23,867 nucleotides of DNA from Fidelibacterota bacterium UBA7303 (GTDB lineage: Bacteria > Fidelibacterota > Marinisomatia > Marinisomatales > UBA1611), in contig DKQR01000022.1 of the NCBI GenBank assembly GCA_002471805.1, forward strand, positions 1 to 23,867, in the 5' to 3' direction. Both the position numbers and the translations under genes were made by a program. The notes beneath the pieces were generated by a model. It was not told the origin of the DNA. It was given only the letters and a program-made list of their open reading frames with translations, and did not search any database. Positions 15,024 to 23,223 of this stretch are shown here, one piece after another. Every line of letters starts with the position of its first letter. Position 1 is the first letter of the stretch.

Positions 15024-15902
15024 ATGCAGTCGGTCAAAACAGAGGAAAAAACTTGGCTTATAATTGACCTTATCAACTGGGCCGAATCCTATTTTAAAGA
15101 AAAAGGATTAGAAAATCCCCGTGGCGAGATCGAATGGCTTCTCCGTGCTGTGTTGAATTGCAGTCGGATGGATGTGTATCTCCGGTTTGAGGAACCCCTT
15201 TCATCCGAACAACTAAGTACACTTCGTTCATTTGTAAAACGGAGGCTTAAACACGAGCCTTTGCAGTATATTACCGGTTTCTGCAGTTTTTACGGTCGGG
15301 AATATCTGGTGAATGAGCATGTTTTCATTCCACGCCCTGAAACAGAGCGCCTTGTTGATCTGGCTTTGGAAAAAATGAAGAATATTCCTGCGCCTTCTGT
15401 CGTGGATGTGGGTACAGGATCCGGCTGTATTGCTATTACGCTGGGGCTTGAGATTCAAAATTCAAATGTTCGGGGAATAGATATTTCCAGGGATGCTCTG
15501 ACTACGGCAAAAAGCAATGCAGAGTATCTTAATACAGAAAATGTTTGTTTTCAGGAAATGGATTTTCTTAACGAAACTAAATTTGAACCAGTGGATTTGG
15601 TAATATCCAATCCGCCTTATGTTACGGAAGATGAATACTCTTCCCTCATGCAGGAAGTTCGTGATTTTGAACCATCTGTAGCACTTACAGATGGAGGAAA
15701 TGGGCTAACATTTTATCAAAGATTTGCAGAATTGGGTCGGTCTATCGTTAAACCCTCTGGATGGATGATTCTGGAAGTTGGGCTCGGAGAACACCCCCAA
15801 AAAGTGGAATCTATTTTTAAGGATCATGGTTACTATTCCATGGCTATAATCAAGGATTACAATGGTGCTGATCGTGTAATGGTAATCCAGAATCATTCGT
15901 GA
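15024..15902 (+). CDS. prmC: Release factor glutamine N5-methyltransferase
   Basis: SAM-dependent methyltransferase that methylates the GGQ glutamine of release factors, here encoded directly after prfA. The N-terminal helical domain (about residues 1-85) recognises the factor: RGEIEWLLRAVL, KRRLKHEPLQYITGFCSFYG. HVFIPRPETERLVD leads into the Rossmann domain with motif I VVDVGTGSGCIAITL and the catalytic VISNPPYV. The C-terminal part has LTDGGNGLTFYQRFAE and WMILEVGLGEHPQKV. 292 aa, normal. ATG 15024 has no clear Shine-Dalgarno. The stop overlaps the prenyltransferase start (GTGA). Confidence 0.95.
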   Translation: MQSVKTEEKTWLIIDLINWAESYFKEKGLENPRGEIEWLLRAVLNCSRMDVYLRFEEPLSSEQLSTLRSFVKRRLKHEPLQYITGFCSFYGREYLVNEHVFIPRPETERLVDLALEKMKNIPAPSVVDVGTGSGCIAITLGLEIQNSNVRGIDISRDALTTAKSNAEYLNTENVCFQEMDFLNETKFEPVDLVISNPPYVTEDEYSSLMQEVRDFEPSVALTDGGNGLTFYQRFAELGRSIVKPSGWMILEVGLGEHPQKVESIFKDHGYYSMAIIKDYNGADRVMVIQNHS

Positions 15903-16738
15903 ATTCACTACTGGCACATATCAAACTCCTTCGGCCATTAAACGTATTCATTGCCGGGCTGGCAATGGTACTTGCATCTGCAATTCTGGGCGTGCTTACA
16001 GAGATAAATACAGTAATTCGGGTAGTGATGGTGGTCCTGTGCTATACAGGAGCTGCCAATGCCTTGAATGATGTGATAGACTACAATATTGATCTCATCA
16101 ATCGTCCCATGCGCCCAATTCCATCTGGTTATGTGAATAAGAAATCAGCTCTTTTTATTTCTGTTCTTCTTTTTTCTACCGGAAGTTTTTTGTGTCTTGA
16201 GCTTTCCCAAAATGCAAAAGTGATTGGAATTGTGATCGCCATGCCGCTGATGGTTTTATACAGTAAATCCTTGAAAGGTGTGCCGTTGATTGGGAATGTG
16301 ACCATTGCTTTTATTTTAGGACTGGCTTTCCTGTTTTGTGGTGCAGCATTTGATAATATGGCGCCCATGTGGATTCCAACTGTATTGGCTTTTGGACTCT
16401 CCCTGGTTCGTGAACTTGTTAAAGATATTGCAGATATGAATGGAGACAAATCTGCTGGACTCAAAACATTTCCCATCACTGCCGGAATTGATAAAACAAT
16501 CCAAATCACTATCTTTCTTACTGCCTGTATTGGCTTTGGTGCTTTTATTCCCTTAATTACGGGGTATTATGGTTTTTTATATGGAATTATGTTGATTCTT
16601 GGCGTTGAGATACCATTGGGCGTTGTGGTAGTTTCTCTAGTAAACAATCCTGGAATTAAGGCGGCAAAACATAGTGCCAGGCTATTAAAATTCAGCACCA
16701 TTGCCGGACTAATTGCAATTTATATTGGAACTCTATAA
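15899..16738 (+). CDS. UbiA family prenyltransferase (GGGP-geranylgeranyltransferase-like)
   Basis: Membrane prenyltransferase of 279 aa, starting at GTG 15899 in a GTGA overlap. The first Asp-rich motif is NALNDVIDYNIDLINRPMRP followed by IPSG; this NDxxDxxxDxxNRPxRPIPSG form is that of the archaeal DGGGP synthase branch and its FCB relatives rather than of MenA or UbiA proper. The second motif is RELVKDIADMNGDKSAGLKT followed by FPI. About eight hydrophobic spans. The product could be an archaeal-type ether lipid precursor, or prenylation of another acceptor; the sequence alone does not decide. It sits between prmC and dnaE with 1-4 base overlaps, so it is co-transcribed with information-processing genes. 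Confidence 0.82.
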   Translation: MNSLLAHIKLLRPLNVFIAGLAMVLASAILGVLTEINTVIRVVMVVLCYTGAANALNDVIDYNIDLINRPMRPIPSGYVNKKSALFISVLLFSTGSFLCLELSQNAKVIGIVIAMPLMVLYSKSLKGVPLIGNVTIAFILGLAFLFCGAAFDNMAPMWIPTVLAFGLSLVRELVKDIADMNGDKSAGLKTFPITAGIDKTIQITIFLTACIGFGAFIPLITGYYGFLYGIMLILGVEIPLGVVVVSLVNNPGIKAAKHSARLLKFSTIAGLIAIYIGTL

Positions 16739-19700
16739 TGTCTTCTGAATTTGTTCATTTGCATAACCATTCCGATTACAGTTTGTTGGATGGTGCTCAG
16801 CGTGTAGATCAATTGGTTAACACCATTGATGACCTGAATATGGATTCTGTCGCTCTCACGGAACACGGAAATATGTTCAGCGTGATTCCCTTTTATAATA
16901 AGGCTCGAGAATCGGGAGTCAACCCCATCATTGGCTGTGAGATCTATGTTGCTGAAGGCAGCAGGTTTGATAAAAAACCCAAAGCTGACGGTGGCTGGGG
17001 CAATAACCATCTTATTCTTCTGGTTCAGAATTATTTTGGGTATAAAAATCTGATGAAACTGGTTACCTTCGGTTATCTTGAAGGTTTCTATTATCGCCCA
17101 AGAATTGACATGGACCTGCTTCAGGAATACAATGACGGGCTTATTTGTCTGTCTGCCTGCCTTAAGGGCGAAATCCCTGAGAAAATGCTAAAAGGTGATT
17201 TTGAGGGGGCGAAACAGGCAGCTTTGAAGTTTGCAGAAATTTTTCCTAATCGTTATTACCTAGAGATTCAGGATCATGGTATTGCAGAAGAAAAAACCAA
17301 TATTCACAATATGAAGAAACTGGCATCAGAACTAGACCTGCCCCTGGTATGCACTAATGATGCTCATTATGCGAAACATAATCATTCAGAAGCGCACGAT
17401 ATCCATATTTGTCTGGGTACAGGGAAAAGACGCGATGATGTGAATCGGCTGAAGTATGCCACCCCCGAATTTTATTTCAAGACCCAGGATCAAATGTTCA
17501 ACCTATTCAGGGAATTCCCACAGGCAATTGAGAATACAAGAAAGATTGCAGATTCCATTGATCTGGAACTGCCTATGGGAGAATATCATTTGCCGAATTT
17601 TCCGATCCCGGATGGTGCATCGGTAGAACACCCGGATCAATACCTGGGGATTCTGACTCAGACAGGGGCGGAGAAACTGTATGGGGAAATCAACCCTGAT
17701 ATACAAAGGAGAATCGATCGAGAGCTTCGGGTAATCGAAGATATGGGTTTTGCGGGCTACTTTTTAATCACAGCAGACTTTGTAAAATATGCGAAAGAGA
17801 ATTCAATCCCCGTAGGGCCTGGCCGCGGCTCTGCCGCTGGCAGTATTGTGTCCTATGCATTGGGGATTACGAGCATAGACCCCTTGAAGCATAATCTGCT
17901 ATTTGAACGATTTCTGAATCCTGATCGTATCAGTATGCCGGATATTGATATTGATTTTTGTATTGAGCGTCGCGGAGAAGTCATTGATTATATTAAAACC
18001 CAATATGGCGAAAGTTCTGTGACCCAGATTATTACTTTTGGAAAAATGAAAGCCAGACAGGTTGTCCGGGATGTAGGGCGGGTGATGGGATATTCCTTTG
18101 GTGAAGTGGATCGAATTGCCAAGGCGATCCCAAACGAATTAAATATTACTCTGAATGAGGCTCTAATCAAAAGTGCTGATTTAAAAGAAATGGCCAATGG
18201 AGAGTATAAAGAACTAATAGGTCATTCGAAAATTCTGGAAGGAATGAATCGTCACGCGTCCATTCATGCTGCCGGTGTGGTTATTGCACCAGGAGACCTG
18301 ACAGATTACGTACCACTTTATAAATCAACAACAGGGGATGTGACTAGCCAATATGACATGAAGGGCCTCGAAGATCTTGGACTTCTTAAAATGGATTTTT
18401 TGGGCCTTCGTAATCTTACTGTGATTGATAAAGCAGTGAAACTCATTGAAAAAATAGAAAAACCAATCGATATAGAGAAAATACCATTGGCTGATAAAAA
18501 GGTGTATGAATTGTTTGCCAAAGGAATGACTATTGGAGTTTTCCAGTTCGAATCGTCTGGTATGCGGGAATTTTTGAAAAAGTTAAAACCCACCGTGATT
18601 GAGGATCTGATCGCAATGAATGCCCTCTATCGGCCTGGCCCCATGGCAAATATTGATAATTTTATTTCTCGAAAACATGGCAGGAAAAAAATAATATACC
18701 CCCATCCTTTGTTAGAACCAATTTTACAGGAAACATATGGTATTATTGTTTATCAGGAACAAGTGATGCAGATTGCTCATGATGTGGCCGGTTTTTCTCT
18801 GGCTGAAGCAGATATTATGCGCCGGGCTATGGGGAAAAAGAAAAAATCATTGATGGCGGAACTTTCTGTTAAATTTGTTGCTGGAGCAGAAGAAAAGGGG
18901 ATCAGAAAGAAAAAAGCAGAAGAAATTTTTTCTTTAATTGAAAAATTTGCCCAGTATGGGTTTAACAAAAGCCACTCCACCGCCTATGCTTATGTGGCTT
19001 ACCAGACAGCCTGGCTCAAAACCCATTACACTGCGGAATTTATGAGTGCCAATTTGACCAGTGAAATGGGGTCAATTAATCGGGTAGTCATTTTGATCAA
19101 TGAATGTAAAAAACTGGCTATTAAGGTAACTCCGCCTGATATTAATGTTTCCTTTGGCGATTTCCGCCCCGTGAATAATCAGACCATCTCGTACGGCTTG
19201 AATGCCATAAAAAATGTTGGTTCCAAAGCATTGAATGCAATTATTGAGGAAAGAGAAAAATCCGGACACTATAAATCAATTTTTAATCTTTGTGAACGGG
19301 TGGATCAACAAAAAGTAAATAAACGGGTGCTAGAAAGCCTTGTCATGTCCGGCGCTATGGATAGCTTGGAAGGGAATCGAGCCCAGCAATTTGCAACGGT
19401 AGATGATGCAATCCACTACGGACAACAAATGCACAGCAATAAAAATCACAATCAGGTAGACATATTTGGCAGTGGAAATGCAGGAAATGACCTGATCAGA
19501 ATTCCAGCCTTCCCTGATGTTGCAGAGTGGGATGAGCAACAATCCCTAAATAATGAGAAAGAGGTATTGGGTTTATATGTTTCCGGCCATCCATTACTGG
19601 AACATGCGGAAGACTTGGAAGAATTCACATCTGTAGAATTTGGTGAAGAGCAACAACTATCAAAAAATGATATTATTATTATTGGCGGTATGATCACACG

Positions 19701-20172
19701 TATCAATAAACGATTCGACAAACGCAATCGTCCTATGGCATTTTTTGATATGGATTGCTTGGGTGGGCACGCGGAAGTGATCGCATTTAGTGACTGCTAC
19801 GATCGCTGTGAAAGCATGATCGAGGAAGGCAATGTTGTTTTTGTGAAAGGGAAACCGTCAGATAATACAAATTTTTCAGATTTGAAGATAATGGCAGATG
19901 AAATTATTCCTGTGGCGAAGGTGCGGGACCAATTATCTGCACAGCTCAATATCAAACTTGATTCAGGTACCGCCATGCCGGAAGATGTGGATAGCTTGAT
20001 GGAAATAGCCCGCGATTATCCAGGGCGCTGTAACCTTGTATTCCATTTGCCGAATAATGGCCACCTCAAACCAATCAGAGTTCTGGCTCACAATATTAAG
20101 GTTTCAACCGAAAAGGAATTTATTCGCCGTCTGCGGGAAAAATATGGCAAAGATAATATCTGGGTAGAATGA
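16738..20172 (+). CDS. dnaE: DNA polymerase III alpha subunit
   Basis: Replicative C-family polymerase of 1144 aa. ATG 16738 shares one base with the previous stop (TAATG). The PHP domain (about 1-270) begins FVHLHNHSDYSLLDGAQ; several PHP metal-binding motifs look intact (HxH, LTEHGNM, CTNDAHY), so it may proofread, in contrast to the E. coli PHP. The palm has GPGRGSAAGSIVSYALGIT and the catalytic pair in MPDIDIDFCIERRGEVIDY near residue 400, plus LLKMDFLGLRNL near 550. ALYRPGPM, GFNKSHSTAYAYVAYQTAW and a tandem HhH region follow. QVDIFG at residue 906 is a good beta-clamp motif. An OB fold (IIIGGMITRINKRFDKRNRP) and a short C-terminal domain close it. No intein. Confidence 0.97.
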   Translation: MSSEFVHLHNHSDYSLLDGAQRVDQLVNTIDDLNMDSVALTEHGNMFSVIPFYNKARESGVNPIIGCEIYVAEGSRFDKKPKADGGWGNNHLILLVQNYFGYKNLMKLVTFGYLEGFYYRPRIDMDLLQEYNDGLICLSACLKGEIPEKMLKGDFEGAKQAALKFAEIFPNRYYLEIQDHGIAEEKTNIHNMKKLASELDLPLVCTNDAHYAKHNHSEAHDIHICLGTGKRRDDVNRLKYATPEFYFKTQDQMFNLFREFPQAIENTRKIADSIDLELPMGEYHLPNFPIPDGASVEHPDQYLGILTQTGAEKLYGEINPDIQRRIDRELRVIEDMGFAGYFLITADFVKYAKENSIPVGPGRGSAAGSIVSYALGITSIDPLKHNLLFERFLNPDRISMPDIDIDFCIERRGEVIDYIKTQYGESSVTQIITFGKMKARQVVRDVGRVMGYSFGEVDRIAKAIPNELNITLNEALIKSADLKEMANGEYKELIGHSKILEGMNRHASIHAAGVVIAPGDLTDYVPLYKSTTGDVTSQYDMKGLEDLGLLKMDFLGLRNLTVIDKAVKLIEKIEKPIDIEKIPLADKKVYELFAKGMTIGVFQFESSGMREFLKKLKPTVIEDLIAMNALYRPGPMANIDNFISRKHGRKKIIYPHPLLEPILQETYGIIVYQEQVMQIAHDVAGFSLAEADIMRRAMGKKKKSLMAELSVKFVAGAEEKGIRKKKAEEIFSLIEKFAQYGFNKSHSTAYAYVAYQTAWLKTHYTAEFMSANLTSEMGSINRVVILINECKKLAIKVTPPDINVSFGDFRPVNNQTISYGLNAIKNVGSKALNAIIEEREKSGHYKSIFNLCERVDQQKVNKRVLESLVMSGAMDSLEGNRAQQFATVDDAIHYGQQMHSNKNHNQVDIFGSGNAGNDLIRIPAFPDVAEWDEQQSLNNEKEVLGLYVSGHPLLEHAEDLEEFTSVEFGEEQQLSKNDIIIIGGMITRINKRFDKRNRPMAFFDMDCLGGHAEVIAFSDCYDRCESMIEEGNVVFVKGKPSDNTNFSDLKIMADEIIPVAKVRDQLSAQLNIKLDSGTAMPEDVDSLMEIARDYPGRCNLVFHLPNNGHLKPIRVLAHNIKVSTEKEFIRRLREKYGKDNIWVE

Positions 20173-20615
20173 TTGCTGTTATTCAACGTTGTTCCAGAGG
20201 AAAAGTAACAGTAGCAAACAATAATATAGGTGAAATAGGTCCTGGGCTTGTCATATTTCTTGGCGTAAAAAAAGGCGATAGTGAAACCGATGCAGACCTA
20301 TTGGTTCAAAAAATTGTGCACCTGCGAATTTTTAATGATAAAGATCAAAAAATGAACCATTCCCTGAAAGATATAAATGGTGCCGCTTTGGTTATCAGCC
20401 AATTCACTCTTTGCGGAAATACGAAAAAAGGTCGCAGACCTAGTTTTTTAAATGCAGCAGCACCGGAAAAAGGAAAAGAATTATATCAGTATTTTATCGA
20501 TAAAATTGAAGAAGCCTCCATTATTGTGGAATCGGGGGAATTTGGAGCAATGATGAATGTGGAACTGGTAAATGATGGGCCAGTTACATTTGTCCTTGAT
20601 TCAAACAAGCTGTAA
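20169..20615 (+). CDS. dtd: D-aminoacyl-tRNA deacylase
   Basis: Cytosolic proofreading enzyme that removes D-amino acids (and glycine from tRNA-Ala) from mischarged tRNA. Both family motifs are present: SQFTL in ALVISQFTLCGNTKKGRRPS, and NxGPVT in MMNVELVNDGPVTF. It begins IAVIQRCSRGKVTV, as family members do. 148 aa, normal. The start ATG overlaps the dnaE stop (ATGA). It is the last gene of the DUF1385-to-dtd run; a minus-strand gene converges on it with a 3-base gap, so no separate terminator fits between them. Confidence 0.95.
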   Translation: MIAVIQRCSRGKVTVANNNIGEIGPGLVIFLGVKKGDSETDADLLVQKIVHLRIFNDKDQKMNHSLKDINGAALVISQFTLCGNTKKGRRPSFLNAAAPEKGKELYQYFIDKIEEASIIVESGEFGAMMNVELVNDGPVTFVLDSNKL

Positions 20616-20618
20616 ATC

Positions 20619-20882
20619 CTATCTGCCGCCCAATAAAATAATGATTTCGACCAGAATAAAATATAATCCAACAATTCCTTTTTCCCATGACTTGGAATTG
20701 CTCTGCCAGACCCAGTAACCCAGTAATACACCGTTAAAAATAAAAACCCATATGGATAATAGCCGAATGGTAAACTCAAACTTATAATACCAGAACAACC
20801 CTGCTAGGATGGCCAAACCTATCAGACTTAAAATGAATTCTTTGATGTAATGCAACCATAATAATTTTTGACTTTGTTCCAC
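20619..20882 (-). CDS. Small three-helix membrane protein (unknown)
   Basis: The only minus-strand gene I accept. 87 aa, with GTG start (read from 20882 down) and a good ribosome binding site AGAGGAG on the minus strand (20899 to 20893), ten bases upstream. Three hydrophobic spans: FILSLIGLAILAGLFWYY, LSIWVFIFNGVLLGYWVW and IVGLYFILVEIIILLGG. The short loops carry positive charges. No family recognised. It is convergent with dtd (3-base gap) and divergent from the mutase subunit across 115 bases that hold a palindrome. Confidence 0.72.
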   Translation of the reverse strand: MEQSQKLLWLHYIKEFILSLIGLAILAGLFWYYKFEFTIRLLSIWVFIFNGVLLGYWVWQSNSKSWEKGIVGLYFILVEIIILLGGR

Positions 20883-20957
20883 GATGTATTATCTCCTCTA
20901 CTGTTGGCCTAATTTACTATTACAGAATTTGCTTGAAAAAACGAGAATACACTATTG

Positions 20958-20978
20958 ATTATGAAGTCATAATTATGA
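20958..20978. promoter_or_regulatory. Nested palindrome, candidate operator
   Basis: ATTATGA AG TCATAAT (20958-20973) is a perfect 7-bp inverted repeat with a 2-base centre, and it overlaps TCATAATTATGA (20967-20978), itself a perfect 12-base palindrome. The unit ATTATGA thus occurs three times in alternating orientation, 20 bases before the ATG of the mutase subunit. A TTGAAA at 20933-20938 upstream could be part of a promoter. This looks like a binding site for a dimeric regulator; AT-rich palindromes do arise by chance. Confidence 0.45.
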
Positions 20979-20997
20979 TCTTTAATTTTAACATTCA

Positions 20998-21402
20998 ATG
21001 GAAAGAAAAATAAGAATTATCATGGCGAAGCCCGGTTTGGATGGTCATGACCGTGGTATTAAAATCTTGGCAGCTGCATATCGGGATGCGGGTATGGAAG
21101 TGATCTACTTAGGCCTGCGGCAGACCCCGGAAATGATTGTCTCCGCTGCCGTAGAGGAAGATGCGGATGTTATTGCTCTTTCCAGCTTAAATAATGCCCA
21201 TAATACAATATTTCCTAAAGTGCTGGATTTAATGAAAGAAAAAAAATTGGGCGATGTACTGCTTGTAGGTGGAGGTATTATTCCCCAAAAAGATGTGGAA
21301 GAATTAAACAGTCTCGGAGTTGGTAAATTATTTGGACCGGGAACTCCCGTCCAGGAAACAATTGAATATATTACTGACTGGGTCAACACAAACCGCCGTT
21401 AA
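20998..21402 (+). CDS. Methylmalonyl-CoA mutase-type B12-binding subunit
   Basis: Cobalamin-binding protein of 134 aa, equal to the C-terminal domain of methylmalonyl-CoA mutase and its relatives, which carry out carbon-skeleton rearrangement of acyl-CoAs. The B12 signature DxHxxG is in AKPGLDGHDRGIKILA (His is the lower cobalt ligand). ALSSLNNAH and LLVGGGIIP give the Ser-x-Leu and GG parts, and the LFGPGTPVQETIEYI end is typical. It is encoded separately, so it must pair with a large subunit encoded elsewhere; none is in the window. No Shine-Dalgarno before ATG 20998. It is followed one base later by the TPR gene. Which mutase it serves (methylmalonyl-, isobutyryl- or ethylmalonyl-CoA) is not determined. 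Confidence 0.9.
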   Translation: MERKIRIIMAKPGLDGHDRGIKILAAAYRDAGMEVIYLGLRQTPEMIVSAAVEEDADVIALSSLNNAHNTIFPKVLDLMKEKKLGDVLLVGGGIIPQKDVEELNSLGVGKLFGPGTPVQETIEYITDWVNTNRR

Positions 21403-21403
21403 C

Positions 21404-22108
21404 ATGGAATTAACCAATCAAATCCAATTAGAGCTCTATTTTGCAGATCATTTTGATACTGTTATGTTTTCTGTCCTGGCTGACATTTATCTGAACCAGG
21501 ATGACCTGAAGCGGGCTCGTAGGGTTTGTGAGATCGGTCTCAGGCACCATGAACACGATGTTGCGGGGCTTTTTGTTCTGGCTCAGGTAGAAAAAGCAGA
21601 AGGGAATCTGAAAAATACAGAAAAAATCTTGGAAAAAGTATTATTGTACGCTGAGGATCACTTGGCTGCCTCAGAAATGCTATGTGAGATTCAGACTGTT
21701 CTAGGCCGTGCCCAGACCAAACTACTGAGAAGCTGGCAACATGTTCTGAGACTGGACCCAGACAACCGTACAGCAGCAGATTTTATAACAAAGGTCAAGG
21801 GCAACAAACTGAAACATGCCTTGAAGCCCGGAGCCGCTGGTACAAAACCAGCAAAACATGTTTCTAAACCCAAAAAAGAAAAACCTAAAACATCCGTGTC
21901 TCGTGTAGCAGAGAAATCATCTAGCCCGTTAAATGTAAGCGCCCGTTTAGCCACCTTTACCTTGGTAGCCGTTCTGAAAAATCAAGGGCTTTTCGAACAA
22001 GCGTTGGATGTTCTAGATGTTCTGGAGCAGAAAGGTGATAATAAAAAAAAGGTCGATCAGGAACGAAAATCCATTCAAACTCTTTTAAAAAATACTCAGG
22101 AGGATTGA
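21404..22108 (+). CDS. TPR repeat protein with basic linker
   Basis: 234-aa probable cytoplasmic scaffold protein of unknown partner. I start at ATG 21404, one base after the mutase subunit stop; an upstream in-frame start at 21320 would overlap that gene by 83 bases. Residues about 1-125 form TPR-like helix pairs (FSVLADIYLNQDDLKRARRV, FVLAQVEKAEGNLKNTEKIL, WQHVLRLDPDNRTAADFI). About 130-170 is a Lys/Pro/Ala-rich linker. About 175-234 has another TPR-like pair (TFTLVAVLKNQGLFEQALDV then LEQKGDN) of the kind that ends many FCB TPR proteins. No signal peptide or membrane span. It is probably co-transcribed with the mutase subunit and the peptidase. Confidence 0.78.
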   Translation: MELTNQIQLELYFADHFDTVMFSVLADIYLNQDDLKRARRVCEIGLRHHEHDVAGLFVLAQVEKAEGNLKNTEKILEKVLLYAEDHLAASEMLCEIQTVLGRAQTKLLRSWQHVLRLDPDNRTAADFITKVKGNKLKHALKPGAAGTKPAKHVSKPKKEKPKTSVSRVAEKSSSPLNVSARLATFTLVAVLKNQGLFEQALDVLDVLEQKGDNKKKVDQERKSIQTLLKNTQED

Positions 22109-22114
22109 TCAAAG

Positions 22115-23197
22115 ATGAGTGCAAGTATTTATACCGGGCGTCAGGAAAATCTGAAGCAGGTTCTAGCCAAAAAGAACCTGGATGGGATATTGATCACAAA
22201 CTTGACCAACATTCGATATATCTGTGGATTCACTGGTTCTGCGGCTGCCTGTCTGGTCATGCCGGATGGACAGTATTTTATTACCGATGGACGTTATATC
22301 GAACAATCAAAAAATCAGGTTCAGGGATTTGAACGTTTTATAGATATGGATACCCATTTTAATGTTATTAAAAAAAATAAATTGAATCCCAATGGGTTAA
22401 AACTTGCTTTTGAAAGTGACCATGTCAGTTATAGTCTTTATGGTAAAATGAAAGAGATGTTTCCTGAAACGACATGGGAAGGCACATCCATGATACTGGA
22501 AGTGCTGGCTGCGGTCAAAGACCATTCAGAATTAGCTGCAATTCGTACCGCAGTTGAAGTAACAGATAAAGTTTATGAAGAAATTCTTCCTATGTTGCGG
22601 CCAGGTTATACTGAAAAACAAGTAGCGAATATCATGGTTTCCAAATATAGAGACTATGCAGAAGGAGAAGCGTACTCACCTATTGTAGCCGCTGGACCCA
22701 ATGGGGCCCTGCCCCATGCAATTCCTACGGATCGGGAATTTAAAAAAGGGGACTTCATTGTAATTGATGCTGCCGCAAAATACGGTGGTTATCATGCAGA
22801 TATGACCCGTACCCCGGTTGTGGGAGAAGCCACTGAAAAACATCAAGAAGTATATGGCATTGTAAAAGAAGCTCAGCGGCGCGGCTGTTCTGCGGCAAAA
22901 GCTGGTGTCCCCTGTAAAGATGTGGATTCTGCAACCCGTGATTATATAACTGAAAGGGGCTATGGAGATTATTATACCCATGGTACAGGACATGGGTTGG
23001 GACTTGAAATACATACATCTCCACGATTCAGCCCCAAAAGCGATGAAATTCTGAAAGTTAATAATGTTATGACTGTCGAACCCGGTATCTATTTGGCAGG
23101 CTGGGGCGGTGTGCGTATTGAGGACGATTTGATCATCAAGGAAGACGACTGTGAAATCCTAAATAAAACTACCAAAGATCTGGTTGTCTTGAACTGA
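22115..23197 (+). CDS. M24 family Xaa-Pro peptidase
   Basis: Dinuclear-metal peptidase of the M24B group (Xaa-Pro aminopeptidase or dipeptidase), cytosolic, 360 aa. The creatinase-like N-terminal domain starts RQENLKQVLAKKNLDGILIT then GFTGSAAACLV. The pita-bread domain has all metal ligands: first Asp in FIVIDAAAKYGGYHADMTRT (both Asp, IDAAA and HADMT), His in YTHGTGHGLGLEIHTSP, Glu in VMTVEPGIYL, and Glu in GGVRIEDDLII. AGWGGVRIED is the usual family end motif. AGGAGG at 22098-22103, eleven bases before ATG 22115, gives the start. Aminopeptidase and dipeptidase cannot be told apart here. Confidence 0.92.
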   Translation: MSASIYTGRQENLKQVLAKKNLDGILITNLTNIRYICGFTGSAAACLVMPDGQYFITDGRYIEQSKNQVQGFERFIDMDTHFNVIKKNKLNPNGLKLAFESDHVSYSLYGKMKEMFPETTWEGTSMILEVLAAVKDHSELAAIRTAVEVTDKVYEEILPMLRPGYTEKQVANIMVSKYRDYAEGEAYSPIVAAGPNGALPHAIPTDREFKKGDFIVIDAAAKYGGYHADMTRTPVVGEATEKHQEVYGIVKEAQRRGCSAAKAGVPCKDVDSATRDYITERGYGDYYTHGTGHGLGLEIHTSPRFSPKSDEILKVNNVMTVEPGIYLAGWGGVRIEDDLIIKEDDCEILNKTTKDLVVLN

Positions 23198-23223
23198 AAT
23201 TTAGAAGCAGTTCCGGGTAAAAA

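Noticed and set aside
16738..20172. Intein in dnaE
   Set aside because: All polymerase motifs are continuous and the length (1144 aa) is normal, so there is no inserted element.
20883..20997. Cobalamin riboswitch before the mutase subunit
   Set aside because: The region is only 115 bases, shared with a divergent gene, and shows no B12-box-like conserved block.
22105..22112. TTGATCAA palindrome before the peptidase start
   Set aside because: Only eight bases, and lies between the ribosome binding site and ATG; expected by chance.
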